Assembly (NCBI GenBank): GCA_964561145.1
Contig: CAZLNZ010000007.1
Coordinates: forward strand, 26,269-90,268
From: RUG14300 sp964561145
Lineage (GTDB): Bacteria > Bacillota > Clostridia > Christensenellales > CAG-1252
DNA length: 64,000 nt
Reading direction: 5' to 3'
Position numbers and translations under genes: made by a program. The notes below the pieces were generated by a model. It saw only the letters and a program-made list of their open reading frames with translations, was not told the DNA's origin and did no database searches. Positions 1 through 8,694 of the stretch are shown in pieces. Positions within the stretch are counted from its first letter, which is position 1, and each line of letters begins with the position of its first letter.

Positions 1-546
1 ACCTTTGTAGGAATTCTAGATGCGGACATGTCTTTATATATCGGTGACTATGGTAGCATTGAGCAAACCTTTCAGCTTGTAACGCAGGTTGCCGGTCGTG
101 CAGGACGTGATGAATTGGCAGGAAATGTTGTCCTTCAAAGTTATTCACCCAATCATTACGTATTCTATTTTGCATCGAAATATGATTACGAAGGCTTTTA
201 TAAAAAGGAGATTAATGTAAGAGAGGTAACAAGTTTTCCTCCTTTTTGTACTATCGTAAGAGTGCTTATTACGTCGGAGGACGAAGATGCCGTCTTTGCT
301 TGTACAAAGAATACATTGGAGCAAATTAAGGCTCTATCTAAGAGTTATGCTAAGGATTTCATATCCCTAAAGGCAATGAAATCGCCAGTGAAGATGATTC
401 AAGGAAGGATTCGATATCAAATAATGATTAAGCTTCGTTTAGAACACGAGGATGAAATAATATCGGAAATATATAAGATAACAGATAAAAATTCGTTAAG
501 AAACGTTCAAGTCTTTGTGGAACTAAACCCCAAGAATTTGAACTAG
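1..546 (+). CDS. priA: Primosomal protein N' (PriA helicase), 3' part
   Basis: This is the C-terminal part of PriA, the helicase that reloads the replisome at stalled forks. The frame is open from base 1, so the gene continues upstream of the window. The visible part starts at a helicase-core stretch (VGILDAD, residues 4-10) and holds the QVAGRAGR motif VI that is characteristic of PriA. The C-terminal domain of about 120 residues follows. The stop overlaps the AGGAGG ribosome site of def, so the two are probably co-transcribed. The family assignment is secure; the N-terminal and zinc-binding regions lie outside the window. Confidence 0.95.
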   Translation, partial: TFVGILDADMSLYIGDYGSIEQTFQLVTQVAGRAGRDELAGNVVLQSYSPNHYVFYFASKYDYEGFYKKEINVREVTSFPPFCTIVRVLITSEDEDAVFACTKNTLEQIKALSKSYAKDFISLKAMKSPVKMIQGRIRYQIMIKLRLEHEDEIISEIYKITDKNSLRNVQVFVELNPKNLN

Positions 547-555
547 GAGGTAAGC

Positions 556-1002
556 GTGGCATTAAGAGACATTGTAAAGGACGGAGATCCCATTCTTAGA
601 AGAAAGTGCAGAGAAGTTGTTGATTTCGATGCAAAATTAAGTCGAATTTTGGACGATATGCTTGAAACCATGCAAAAGGCAGAGGGCGTAGGTCTTGCCG
701 CACCGCAGGTAGGTTTTCAAAGAAGATTCGTAATTTGTTTGTTAAGCGACGGTGAACTTCTTGAGCTTATTAATCCTGTAGTATTAGAGCAAAGCGGAGA
801 GGCTATCATGCACGAGGGATGTCTTTCTTGTCCCGGTAAATATTTGGAAGTTAAACGTCCTTCCTATGTCAAGCTGGAATATTATGATAGGCATGGTGAA
901 AAACATACCAGATCCTTTAAGGACTTCAATGCAAGAGTTTGTATGCATGAAATCGATCACCTCGAAGGAATACTTTTTTACGATAAAGCGATAAAGAAAT
1001 GA
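556..1002 (+). CDS. def: Peptide deformylase
   Basis: Removes the formyl group from the N-terminal methionine of new proteins in the cytoplasm. It is a metalloenzyme of 148 residues, a normal bacterial length. All three signature motifs are visible: GVGLAAPQ (44-51), EGCLSC (87-92) with the metal ligand Cys89, and HEIDH (131-135) with the metal ligands His131 and His135 and the catalytic Glu132. The start is GTG, 6 bases after an AGGAGG that overlaps the priA stop. The end overlaps fmt by 4 bases (ATGA), as expected for the def-fmt pair that adds and removes the formyl group. Confidence 0.97.
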   Translation: MALRDIVKDGDPILRRKCREVVDFDAKLSRILDDMLETMQKAEGVGLAAPQVGFQRRFVICLLSDGELLELINPVVLEQSGEAIMHEGCLSCPGKYLEVKRPSYVKLEYYDRHGEKHTRSFKDFNARVCMHEIDHLEGILFYDKAIKK

Positions 1003-1919
1003 GAATAGTTTTTTGTGGTTCCCCAGATTTTTCAATACCTTCATTAAGAGCGGTGCACAAGGAATTCGGTGTTACGGCTGTTATTACCCAGCCCGATAGA
1101 GTAATGGGAAAAAGAATAACCTCTCCCGTTATAAAAAAGGAAGCCGAAAGTTTAGGAATACCTGTATATCAATTTGAAAAGATTAGTGTAGAAGGGTTTG
1201 ATACTTTAGTAGGTCTTGAACCCGATGTAATTATCACCTGTGCCTTCGGTCAGTTTTTATATCGAAAAGTCTTGGCTTTACCCAAGTACGGAGTTATAAA
1301 TGTACATGGCTCGATCCTTCCAAAGTATAGAGGAGCTTCACCGATTCAAAGTGCTATTCTTAACGGTGAAAAAGAAACCGGAGTTAGTATTATGCGTACG
1401 GCTTTTGAAATGGATTCCGGGGATGTGCTGTTGTGCAAAAGGACGGAAATATTGCCCAATGAGTCGGCAGGGGAACTTTTTGATAGACTTTCAATGATTG
1501 GTGCCGATGCCCTTATTGAAGGATTAAAACTGATTTTTAGCGGAAATGCTCATTACGTTCCGCAGGATCATACAAAAGCTAGCTTTTGCTCCTCCTTTGA
1601 TAAAAAAGACGGATTAATCGATTTTGGCAAATCTGCCGTTGAGATATCGAATAAGGTTCGTGCCTTCAATCCTTGGCCTTCGGCATTTACATATTTACCT
1701 GACGGGAAACTTTTTAAGATTCATTCTGTACAAGTACTTGAGGATAACTATCCCGTGGCTGGAAAAATTGTTAAGTGCGATAAAGACGGTATTGTTGTGT
1801 CTACGGGATATGGCTCCTTATATCTTGAATGTGTTCAAGAAGAAGGAGGAAAGAGAATGGATTCTAAGGTGTTTTCTTTAGGTCATTCTTTGTTAGGGGA
1901 ATTTCTTGGTAATGAATAA
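999..1919 (+). CDS. fmt: Methionyl-tRNA formyltransferase
   Basis: Formylates initiator Met-tRNA using 10-formyl-tetrahydrofolate. The protein has 306 residues. The N-terminal formyltransferase fold begins FCGSPDFSIPSL. The catalytic region reads INVHGSILPKYRGASPIQ, with the expected Asn and His, followed by the conserved EMDSGDVL stretch carrying the catalytic Asp. The C-terminal tRNA-binding domain follows, with the usual FNPWP sequence. It is translationally coupled to def at its start and overlaps rsmB at its end. Nothing looks unusual. Confidence 0.96.
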   Translation: MRIVFCGSPDFSIPSLRAVHKEFGVTAVITQPDRVMGKRITSPVIKKEAESLGIPVYQFEKISVEGFDTLVGLEPDVIITCAFGQFLYRKVLALPKYGVINVHGSILPKYRGASPIQSAILNGEKETGVSIMRTAFEMDSGDVLLCKRTEILPNESAGELFDRLSMIGADALIEGLKLIFSGNAHYVPQDHTKASFCSSFDKKDGLIDFGKSAVEISNKVRAFNPWPSAFTYLPDGKLFKIHSVQVLEDNYPVAGKIVKCDKDGIVVSTGYGSLYLECVQEEGGKRMDSKVFSLGHSLLGEFLGNE

Positions 1920-3168
1920 CTGTTTACTTTTTTCATATGAAATACTATCCGACGTTTATAGAAACGGTGCGTATCTTTCCGTTACGCTCCCCGGTTTTTT
2001 ATCAACTCTTGATAGTAAAGATAAGAAAATCGTAACACGGATAGTTTACGGTGTTATTGAAAAGCATGAGGAGTTTTCCTATGTTTTGCATCGGCTTTGT
2101 AAAAAGCTCCCTCGCCCCGCTATCAGAGTTGTCTTGAGAATGGGCTTTTATCTTATTAAATACTCTGACTCTATGCCCGATTATGCCGCAGTCAATGAGA
2201 TGGTAAATCTAACAAAAGGTATCAAAAAGGAGCAAGCCGGCTTTGTCAATGCGACGCTAAAGGCTTATATAAAGAATAAGGATATAAAGCCTGAAGATAA
2301 ACTAGAGCTTTTAGCATATGAAACCAATCGTCCGATATGGCTCATTACTTCATTGATTAGAGATTACGGAGAGGAAAAGGCAATCGTGCTTTGCAAAGGT
2401 AATTATAAAAACAATCATATTAGATTAAGCACAAACTATAAGGAAGAGGATTTTATAAAGGAGTATAATAAGGATAACTCTTTAATAAAAACCAATTATG
2501 GTTATCTGGTAAAATCAACTGATAAGTACGCAGAGTTGATTAGAAAGGGTAAAGCCACAATGATGGCACTGGATAGTATGATAATCTGTCGGGTTTTGAC
2601 TCCATTGCCTGTAGACTGTGAGATATTGGATATGTGTGCAGCACCCGGAGGTAAAAGCGTATATCTATCGGAGCTTAATCCCAAAGCACATATTATTTCT
2701 CTTGAGCTTCACGAGCATAGGGCGGATCTTATCAAGTCTTACGCAAAGAGGATGAATAGGGAGAATATTTCTGTTCAGGTCAAAGACTCTACAATTATTG
2801 ATAAAAGCTTTATAAACAGATTCGATTATTGCTTGGTTGATGCACCGTGTTCGGGTGTCGGTGTAATCCCCTCGAATCCCGATATTGTATTGAATAGAAC
2901 AGAGGACGGTGTTAAGGAGTTAACGAAAATACAAACCAAACTTTTAGATGCTGCGGCATTATACATTAGGAAGGGTGGGGTGCTTGTTTATTCTACTTGC
3001 AGTAATTTGTATGCCGAAAATAACGAAGTGATAAGAGAGTTTCTCAAAAAACATTTGGAATTCACCCTTGATTATTCGGAAGAAATCGGGGATTCACTTA
3101 AAATGTTTGAAAACGACGATAAAGGAAATGACGGCTTTTTTGTAGCGCGTATGAAGAGGATAAAATGA
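1912..3168 (+). CDS. rsmB: 16S rRNA m5C967 methyltransferase RsmB
   Basis: A SAM-dependent cytosine-5 methyltransferase acting on 16S rRNA. It has an N-terminal NusB-like RNA-binding domain (about residues 1-140) and a C-terminal Rossmann methyltransferase domain. The SAM-binding CAAPGGK motif, the DAPCSGVG motif with a conserved Cys, and YSTCS with the catalytic Cys are all present. ATG at 1912 was chosen, with AGGGGA 11 bases upstream; an in-frame TTG at 1906 is the alternative. The gene overlaps the end of fmt and ends with a 4-base overlap with rlmN. Confidence 0.94.
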   Translation: MNNCLLFSYEILSDVYRNGAYLSVTLPGFLSTLDSKDKKIVTRIVYGVIEKHEEFSYVLHRLCKKLPRPAIRVVLRMGFYLIKYSDSMPDYAAVNEMVNLTKGIKKEQAGFVNATLKAYIKNKDIKPEDKLELLAYETNRPIWLITSLIRDYGEEKAIVLCKGNYKNNHIRLSTNYKEEDFIKEYNKDNSLIKTNYGYLVKSTDKYAELIRKGKATMMALDSMIICRVLTPLPVDCEILDMCAAPGGKSVYLSELNPKAHIISLELHEHRADLIKSYAKRMNRENISVQVKDSTIIDKSFINRFDYCLVDAPCSGVGVIPSNPDIVLNRTEDGVKELTKIQTKLLDAAALYIRKGGVLVYSTCSNLYAENNEVIREFLKKHLEFTLDYSEEIGDSLKMFENDDKGNDGFFVARMKRIK

Positions 3169-4199
3169 AAAAAACACTATCGGATTATACATTAGAGCAG
3201 TTAACCGAGTTGATGAACGACTTAGGAGAAAAACCTTTTAGGGCTAAACAACTTTATGAGGGTATTATGCTAGGCAAGGAACTTGAGGATATGACAAGTC
3301 TTCCGCAGAGTTTGAGGGAGCGGCTTTCCGAAGAGTATACTGCACAAGGAGTTAAGATTGAGAAGAAACTGGTATCCAAGGACGGCACCGTAAAGTATCT
3401 TTTTGCACTTAATGACGGAAATATAATTGAAAGTGTTGTTATGAAGTATAAGTACGGCAATACCATTTGCGTCTCAACGCAAGTAGGTTGTCGTATGAAT
3501 TGTGCTTTTTGTGCTTCCGGGCTTGACGGATTAATCAGAAATATGAGCAGCGGAGAAATTTTAAGCGAAGTACTTGTTGCAAACAGGGACAATGGAGGCA
3601 CTGTAAAGGATAGACAAATAACGAATGTAGTCTTAATGGGTAGCGGAGAACCTTTGGATAATTATGATAATGTGAAAGCATTTCTTTTGGCACTTAACGA
3701 TGAAAAAGGAATCAATATTAGTTTAAGAAACGTATCATTATCCACCTCCGGGTTGATTAACGGGGTTGAAAGGCTTATAGAGGATAATTTGATAGTAACC
3801 TTGACCTTTTCCTTACACGCACCATTAGATAGTTTGCGTAGTAAGATTATGCCTATTAACAAAAAACATAATATACTTTCTATTATGGCAACGGCAAAAA
3901 CATATTTTGAAAAAACAGGAAGACGTGTTATTTTTGAGTATTCCCTAATAGATAACTTTAACGATTCTCCGGAGCATGCATTAAAGCTTGCAGAACTTGT
4001 AAAGGGTTTTCCCTCACACATAAATCTTATAGCACTGAATTATGTAAAGGAGAGAGGACTAAGAGGATCTAATAGACAAAAGGTAAATGCCTTTTTGGAG
4101 ATTTTGAGAGAAAAAGGAGTGTCGTGTACTATAAGACGTACTATGGGTGATGATATAGACGGTGCTTGCGGACAGCTAAGGAGGAAGTATATTGGCTAA
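3165..4199 (+). CDS. rlmN: 23S rRNA/tRNA adenine-C2 methyltransferase RlmN
   Basis: A radical-SAM enzyme that methylates C2 of an adenine in 23S rRNA and of A37 in some tRNAs. The iron-sulfur motif CxxxCxxC is present as C109, C113 and C116. The C-terminal part holds the VSCTIRRTMGDDIDGACGQL stretch, with a Cys in the place expected for the transient methyl carrier. Its 344 residues fit the family. The start overlaps the rsmB stop (ATGA). In most Firmicutes the next genes are a PP2C phosphatase and a PASTA kinase; here rsgA follows directly. Confidence 0.96.
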   Translation: MKKTLSDYTLEQLTELMNDLGEKPFRAKQLYEGIMLGKELEDMTSLPQSLRERLSEEYTAQGVKIEKKLVSKDGTVKYLFALNDGNIIESVVMKYKYGNTICVSTQVGCRMNCAFCASGLDGLIRNMSSGEILSEVLVANRDNGGTVKDRQITNVVLMGSGEPLDNYDNVKAFLLALNDEKGINISLRNVSLSTSGLINGVERLIEDNLIVTLTFSLHAPLDSLRSKIMPINKKHNILSIMATAKTYFEKTGRRVIFEYSLIDNFNDSPEHALKLAELVKGFPSHINLIALNYVKERGLRGSNRQKVNAFLEILREKGVSCTIRRTMGDDIDGACGQLRRKYIG

Positions 4200-5067
4200 G
4201 AAGGGTAACTCGAAAATCTTAGAGGGAAGAATAATAAAGGGTGTAGGCGGAATTTTTAAGATAGCAACAGACAACAAAACCTTGAAGTGTTCTGCCAGAG
4301 GTTTGCTCAAGCGTGGTGATGACAAGTTGTATGTAGGTGACTATGTTATTCTTAAAGAAGAAAAGGGTGTTTGGTACATTGACGACGTAAAACCCAGAAA
4401 AAACTTGTTGATACGCCCTTATGTTAGTAACGTTGACTACCTACTAATAGTTATAGCACCATTGCCTGAGCCGGATTATGTTTTGTTGGACAAGCTCTTG
4501 ATATATTGTATAGAATGTGATGTGACTCCGATAATAGTTATTAATAAGAGCGATATTGAAAGTGATTTATTATCCTATGTAACTAAGGTCTATTGCGATC
4601 AGGCTAAGATATATTCAGTATCGGCAAATAGCGGTATGGGCTTGGATTCTTTGATGACAGAGGTCAAGGGTACGGTATGCTTTGCAGGACAGTCTGCCGT
4701 AGGAAAAACTTCGCTAATAAATAAACTATTGGATTTAACCATGGAAACCGGTGAACTTTCTAAGATACAGAGAGGACGTAATACCACAAGACACATTGAG
4801 ATTTTCAAGTATAAAGATATGGAAATAGTGGATACTTGTGGGTTCTCTATGTATGAACTGACGGATTTTAATGAATATGATTTATATGCATATTATCCTG
4901 ATTTTTCCAGTCTTGGCAGCTGTAGGTTTTCAACTTGTACCCATGTAAATGAGCCTGACTGTAGGGTTAAGGAATGTGTTCAAAAGGGACTGCTGGATAA
5001 AGGGAGATATGAAAGATACCTTACTATTTATAAGGAAATCGAGGAGCTAAGAAGGAGGCTTATATGA
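4192..5067 (+). CDS. rsgA: Ribosome small-subunit GTPase RsgA
   Basis: A circularly permuted GTPase that helps late maturation of the 30S subunit. An N-terminal OB-fold is followed by the G motifs in permuted order: G4 as INKSD, G5 as SAN, then G1 as GQSAVGKTS and G3 as DTCGF. A C-terminal zinc site follows, with Cys and His residues in CRFSTCTHVNEPDCRVKEC. The start is TTG at 4192, with AGGAGG about 8 bases upstream; no nearby ATG gives a full OB-fold. It overlaps rlmN by 8 bases and rpe by 4. Confidence 0.95.
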   Translation: MAKKGNSKILEGRIIKGVGGIFKIATDNKTLKCSARGLLKRGDDKLYVGDYVILKEEKGVWYIDDVKPRKNLLIRPYVSNVDYLLIVIAPLPEPDYVLLDKLLIYCIECDVTPIIVINKSDIESDLLSYVTKVYCDQAKIYSVSANSGMGLDSLMTEVKGTVCFAGQSAVGKTSLINKLLDLTMETGELSKIQRGRNTTRHIEIFKYKDMEIVDTCGFSMYELTDFNEYDLYAYYPDFSSLGSCRFSTCTHVNEPDCRVKECVQKGLLDKGRYERYLTIYKEIEELRRRLI

Positions 5068-5705
5068 GAGAAATAAAAATAGCACCGAGTATATTATCGG
5101 GTGATTTTGCTAGAATGGGCGAGGTCGTTGCGAACGTTGAAAAGTGGGGTGCCGATCTTGTTCACTTCGATGTTATGGATGGGGTATATGTTCCAAATAT
5201 CACTTTTGGAATGCCAATGTGTAAAGCTGTCAGAGACTATACTAAGCTACCTCTTGACGTCCATTTAATGATAGTGGAGCCTGAAAAATATATCAATCGA
5301 TTTATCGATGCCGGTGCGGATATAATAACCTTTCATCCCGAAGCAAGTAAGGATGTTTTAGGTACAATCGAACTTGTAAAGAAAAAGGGTAAAAAGGTGG
5401 GCTTGGTTCTCAATCCAGATAAGGATATAGTACTTATAGAGCCTTATTTACATCTAATAGATGTTGTGATAATCATGGGGGTTTTCCCGGGATTCGGCGG
5501 ACAAAAGTTTATCCCCGAGGTTTTGGATAAAGTTAGAACATTACGTAAAGGCTTCAAAGGTGATATCGAGCTGGACGGTGGTGTTACCATTGATAATGCC
5601 CAAGAGATTGTATCTGCTGGGGTTAATATTCTTGTCGGCGGTAGTTCTGTTTTTTCATCAAGCGATCCTAGCTTGACTATAAGAAGACTAAGAGGGGAGT
5701 GCTAA
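5064..5705 (+). CDS. rpe: Ribulose-phosphate 3-epimerase
   Basis: Interconverts ribulose-5-phosphate and xylulose-5-phosphate in the pentose phosphate pathway. It is a TIM barrel of 213 residues. The family signatures are IAPSILSGDFARM at the N-terminus, HFDVMDGVYVPNITFG with the metal and catalytic Asp, HLMIVEP, and the phosphate-binding ELDGGV with GGSSVF near the end. The usual MSVNPGFGGQ loop reads MGVFPGFGGQ, a mild variant. It is the last gene of the priA-def-fmt-rsmB-rlmN-rsgA run and is coupled to rsgA by ATGA. No clear terminator follows at once. Confidence 0.95.
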   Translation: MREIKIAPSILSGDFARMGEVVANVEKWGADLVHFDVMDGVYVPNITFGMPMCKAVRDYTKLPLDVHLMIVEPEKYINRFIDAGADIITFHPEASKDVLGTIELVKKKGKKVGLVLNPDKDIVLIEPYLHLIDVVIIMGVFPGFGGQKFIPEVLDKVRTLRKGFKGDIELDGGVTIDNAQEIVSAGVNILVGGSSVFSSSDPSLTIRRLRGEC

Positions 5706-6322
5706 GATAGAATAGTACTGTCAACTTAGGCAAAGTTAACTGCATTTGATATTTCGATTTTGATAAAAAAATAACAGACGGAATATCAAAATGATTAACT
5801 AAAAAAAAGGAAAATACTGCACAATTATATATTGATCATACCGAGCTGAAAGCGAAAGCTCGGAGTAGAACCCCATCGGGGTCGACTACTCGGTATCGGT
5901 ATCTCATCCGTACTAAAGTTCATTTCATAGTATAAAAAATTAACATCAAGATAAGTTGTTGATGCAGTAATAATGTTATCTTATTGTAGGGCGGGGCTCG
6001 TTTCCCGTAGCATCCTAATAAAATAAATGCATCATCGATATCTTAGCTATATTTGATGTTAACGAAAATTTTAACAGAGAATTCGTAACGTAGTATTTAA
6101 GTAATACCTTTTATGTATTCTTTTGGAATTAAATGATAGACTTTATAATAGAATAGTTAAGATACCTTTTAAGTATGCATTGCATATATTGTATAAGGAA
6201 ACAATTAATATGTTATTTGTTTGCCTTAATAGGAGGGTATCTTTGAAAATAATTTGTATTAATCCACCAACATTTGTAAAAATCTTTTTAAGATTTATAA
6301 ACAGCTTTATAAAAAAGGAAGA
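5706..6322. other. Intergenic stretch with no convincing gene
   Basis: About 620 bases separate rpe from the terminator shared with coaX. The stretch is AT-rich and holds one strong compound inverted repeat (5838-5896). Near 5988-6012 is a GC-rich patch (GGGCGGGGCTCG followed by CCCG) that looks like a worn repeat. Two short opposed open frames near 6123-6340 have poor starts and no family resemblance, and I did not accept either. Confidence 0.5.
5838..5896. repeat. Compound inverted repeat (REP/MITE-like)
   Basis: The outer arms ATACCGAG (5838-5845) and CTCGGTAT (5889-5896) pair perfectly. Inside are two further hairpins: CCGAGCT/AGCTCGG (5841-5847 and 5857-5863), and GAGTAG/CTACTC (5863-5868 and 5886-5891), which encloses ACCCC/GGGGT. 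The outer stem and the first hairpin share bases, so the structure can switch between forms. It is far more GC-rich than its surroundings. It could be a dispersed palindromic repeat or a structured RNA; copy number cannot be judged from one window. Confidence 0.6.
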
Positions 6323-6359
6323 GTAACAAAAAAACGGCAATGCCGTTTTTTTTTGTTAC
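6323..6359. terminator. Bidirectional intrinsic terminator before coaX
   Basis: A long hairpin has arms GTAACAAAAAAACGGC and GCCGTTTTT...GTTAC around a 3-base AAT loop. It has A-runs on one side and T-runs on the other, so it can end transcription from both strands. It overlaps the coaX stop codon on the minus strand. Confidence 0.85.
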
Positions 6360-7120
6360 GAATTAAGTTTATAAAGCTTAAGCAAGCCCTTTAGCGTTAA
6401 GGCTCTATCGTATATGTCGATAAAACTACTATCCCTAATAAGCTCGGTCAATCCACCGGTTGCAATCACTTTTACGTTAGGATCGTCTAGTTCTTTTTTC
6501 ATTGAGTTGACCAGCTCTCTAACTAAACCTCTAAAACCTATTACTATACCGGCTTGAACATTGCCGATAGTATCGGAACTAATTACTTTTTGCGGTCTTT
6601 TTAGCTCTACAAGAGGTAATTGGGAAGCTTGCTCGGAGAGTGCATCCGCTGCAGTTTTGATTCCCGGAGCGATACAGCCACCGATAAATTCTCCATTAGA
6701 GTTGATTACACCGCAAGTAGTGGCGGTACCTAGGTCAATAATTATGCAAGAAGGACCGTAGGTATAGTAAGCACCGACTGCGTTTGCGATTCTATCTGCA
6801 CCAAGGGAAAGAGGATTTGTATATTTTATTGCAATCCCGGTATTAAGATTGGCGTTAACAATAATTGGTTCAACTCCGATATAGAAGGTTATTGCGTGGT
6901 GCAAGGTATAGTTTAAAGAAGGAACAACGGAGGAGATTATTACTCCGTTAATGTCGCTAAAGGAATATCCATTTGACTGTAAAAGGCTACCTAGCTCTAT
7001 ACCCAGTTCATCTGCAGTACGACTATTTTTTACCGATACCCTCCAGCTCATAACAATATCTTCGGTAGTGCATAGCGCAAGCTTTATATTGGTATTTCCA
7101 ACATCCATTGCAAGGATCAT
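6356..7120 (-). CDS. coaX: Type III pantothenate kinase
   Basis: Phosphorylates pantothenate in the first step of coenzyme A synthesis. This ATP-dependent enzyme of the acetate/sugar-kinase (ASKHA) fold has 254 residues. Visible motifs are the phosphate-1 loop DVGNTNIKLAL near the N-terminus, DLGTATTCGV (phosphate-2), GGCIAPGIKTAADAL (substrate site) and ATGGL (adenosine loop). The start overlaps the stop of the MreB-like gene (ATGA) with GGAGGT upstream, so it is translated from the maf-mreB-like transcript. The gene ends in a strong bidirectional terminator. Confidence 0.95.
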   Translation of the reverse strand: MILAMDVGNTNIKLALCTTEDIVMSWRVSVKNSRTADELGIELGSLLQSNGYSFSDINGVIISSVVPSLNYTLHHAITFYIGVEPIIVNANLNTGIAIKYTNPLSLGADRIANAVGAYYTYGPSCIIIDLGTATTCGVINSNGEFIGGCIAPGIKTAADALSEQASQLPLVELKRPQKVISSDTIGNVQAGIVIGFRGLVRELVNSMKKELDDPNVKVIATGGLTELIRDSSFIDIYDRALTLKGLLKLYKLNS

Positions 7121-8130
7121 TTTTTACCTCCAAGATTTACACCAAGCATTCTATCGAGGGCTAATTGGTTATCAAAGAATCTAGAACAAGAAATAGCTAC
7201 TCTTTCTATGTTGCCGTCTGTTCTTACGGGAAGACCTAACGCATTGGAAATATACTCCCCTATATAGTGAGTATTTGCAAGACCACCGTAAAAATCGATA
7301 CCTGATTTTTGTATGGAGGCTTGTATATTGGATGGAGCGAGTCTGAACACGGATTCAATTGTTTTTATAAGGTTATCAATTGCCGGAATTAATACGGCTC
7401 TTGTATCTCTGCTTGTAAGTTCCAAGCTTCTTCTGCTTTTATTAACCATATCCGTTCCTTGGATTGAGCGTGCTTCATTATGATCCGGACTAAGTGTGGA
7501 TAGCTGAATTCTTGCCTCTTCGGCTCTTGCGGGAGAAATTGTTATATCGTAAGAGTCATATACGAATTGTCTTAAAAGCTTATCGAGTGTATTACCTCCG
7601 ATGGAAATGGAGCATCCTGTAATAATTCCGTTTTCACCGACGACAGCAACATCGGTGACGGAGGCACCGGCTACAACGACCAGTCTACATCCGACATTGA
7701 TTTCGGGAATAACCGCAATCGGGGTTTCAATTAACGTAACTTCACGGATTCCTAAATCGGTAAAAATACTCTCAAAGGTTTTTCTTTCCACTTGACTTAA
7801 ACCGCAGGAGATTACCGCCGTGACAACAAAGGTCGGACGAATAAAAGACTTGCTTGAAAGTTTTTCAAGAAATGCCTTGACCATAAGGCGGCATGCTTCG
7901 GGATTTTCGATTTGAGCATTGTTTACGGGATAATAAAAACTTATGCCATCTTCTTTTTTTCCGCTTCTGGCAAGCTGCAATGCTTCTTGACCAACGCATT
8001 CGACACGAGGTTTCCCGTTGATTCTTTTTATTGCAACGATAGATGGCTCGGAAATAACAACACCACGTTTTTTCTCATAGATTACGGTATTACCCGCACC
8101 CATATCCACTATAAGCTCTAATCTACACAT
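7117..8130 (-). CDS. Divergent MreB-like actin-family protein
   Basis: This 337-residue protein follows the MreB layout. The N-terminal phosphate-1 loop is DMGAGNTVIY, SIGGNTLDKLLRQFV sits in subdomain IIA, and the C-terminal GGLANTHYIGEYISNALGLPV lines up with the MreB GGGALL...GLPV segment. The phosphate-2 loop, normally DIGGGTT, reads VAGASVT here, so the conserved Asp and the Gly run are lost. ATP hydrolysis may be weak or absent. MreB normally sits with mreC and mreD downstream of maf; here maf is upstream but coaX follows and mreCD are absent. A function in cell shape is plausible but not shown. Confidence 0.75.
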   Translation of the reverse strand: MCRLELIVDMGAGNTVIYEKKRGVVISEPSIVAIKRINGKPRVECVGQEALQLARSGKKEDGISFYYPVNNAQIENPEACRLMVKAFLEKLSSKSFIRPTFVVTAVISCGLSQVERKTFESIFTDLGIREVTLIETPIAVIPEINVGCRLVVVAGASVTDVAVVGENGIITGCSISIGGNTLDKLLRQFVYDSYDITISPARAEEARIQLSTLSPDHNEARSIQGTDMVNKSRRSLELTSRDTRAVLIPAIDNLIKTIESVFRLAPSNIQASIQKSGIDFYGGLANTHYIGEYISNALGLPVRTDGNIERVAISCSRFFDNQLALDRMLGVNLGGKK

Positions 8131-8139
8131 AATTGCCTC

Positions 8140-8685
8140 CTATATAGCCTTAACGGCTTTAAGAACCTCTTTCAGTTTTTCGACCGGTAAGCCTATTACA
8201 TTGGATAGACTTCCTTTGATTTTCTTGACACAATAGTTGTCTTGTATGCCATAGCTTCCCGCTTTGTCCAAAGGGGAATAGTTGTTGATATAATACTCAA
8301 TACTTTCTGCTGATAATTCTTTAAACACAACCTCCGTTTTAACGGCAAAGGTTGCTTTTATATCCTCGAATCTGATACACACGCCGGTGTAAACCTCGTG
8401 TGTTTTTCCGCTAAGAGTGGAAAGAATCCTAACGGCATCGTTATAATCTTTTGGCTTTCCATAGTAGATTCCGTCTAGATATACAACTGTATCGGCGGCT
8501 ATTATAATCCCCTTTCTATTGATCGCATATGCCTTTCTTTCGGCTATGGAAATAGTTTTTTTCTCAGGCTCTACATCCGCCACGTTCTCGTCAACATCGG
8601 GAGAAATAACGTCAAAGGAGGGGAATATCTCCTTTAACAATTCTTTTCTTCTCGGTGATTTACTTGCCAATGTAACTTTACTCAT
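8140..8685 (-). CDS. maf: Maf-family nucleoside triphosphate pyrophosphatase
   Basis: A Maf/YhdE-type nucleotide pyrophosphatase that removes non-canonical or excess dTTP/UTP-type nucleotides and affects septum formation in Bacillus. The N-terminal motif ASKSPRRKELL and the catalytic AADTVV are present, and its length of about 181 residues is typical. I chose the ATG at 8685 (MSKVTLAS). An upstream in-frame TTG at 8703 lies inside the promoter region and would add six unusual residues. No Shine-Dalgarno sequence precedes the ATG, and the -10 box lies just 9 bases upstream, so the mRNA is probably leaderless. It is the first gene of the maf-MreB-like-coaX operon. Confidence 0.92.
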   Translation of the reverse strand: MSKVTLASKSPRRKELLKEIFPSFDVISPDVDENVADVEPEKKTISIAERKAYAINRKGIIIAADTVVYLDGIYYGKPKDYNDAVRILSTLSGKTHEVYTGVCIRFEDIKATFAVKTEVVFKELSAESIEYYINNYSPLDKAGSYGIQDNYCVKKIKGSLSNVIGLPVEKLKEVLKAVKAI

Positions 8686-8694
8686 AACAAAGGT

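Noticed and set aside
6123..6340. Short overlapping open frames on both strands (about 65-67 residues) in the gap before coaX
   Set aside because: Start positions lack ribosome sites, the two frames overlap on opposite strands, composition is AT-driven, and one runs into the terminator.
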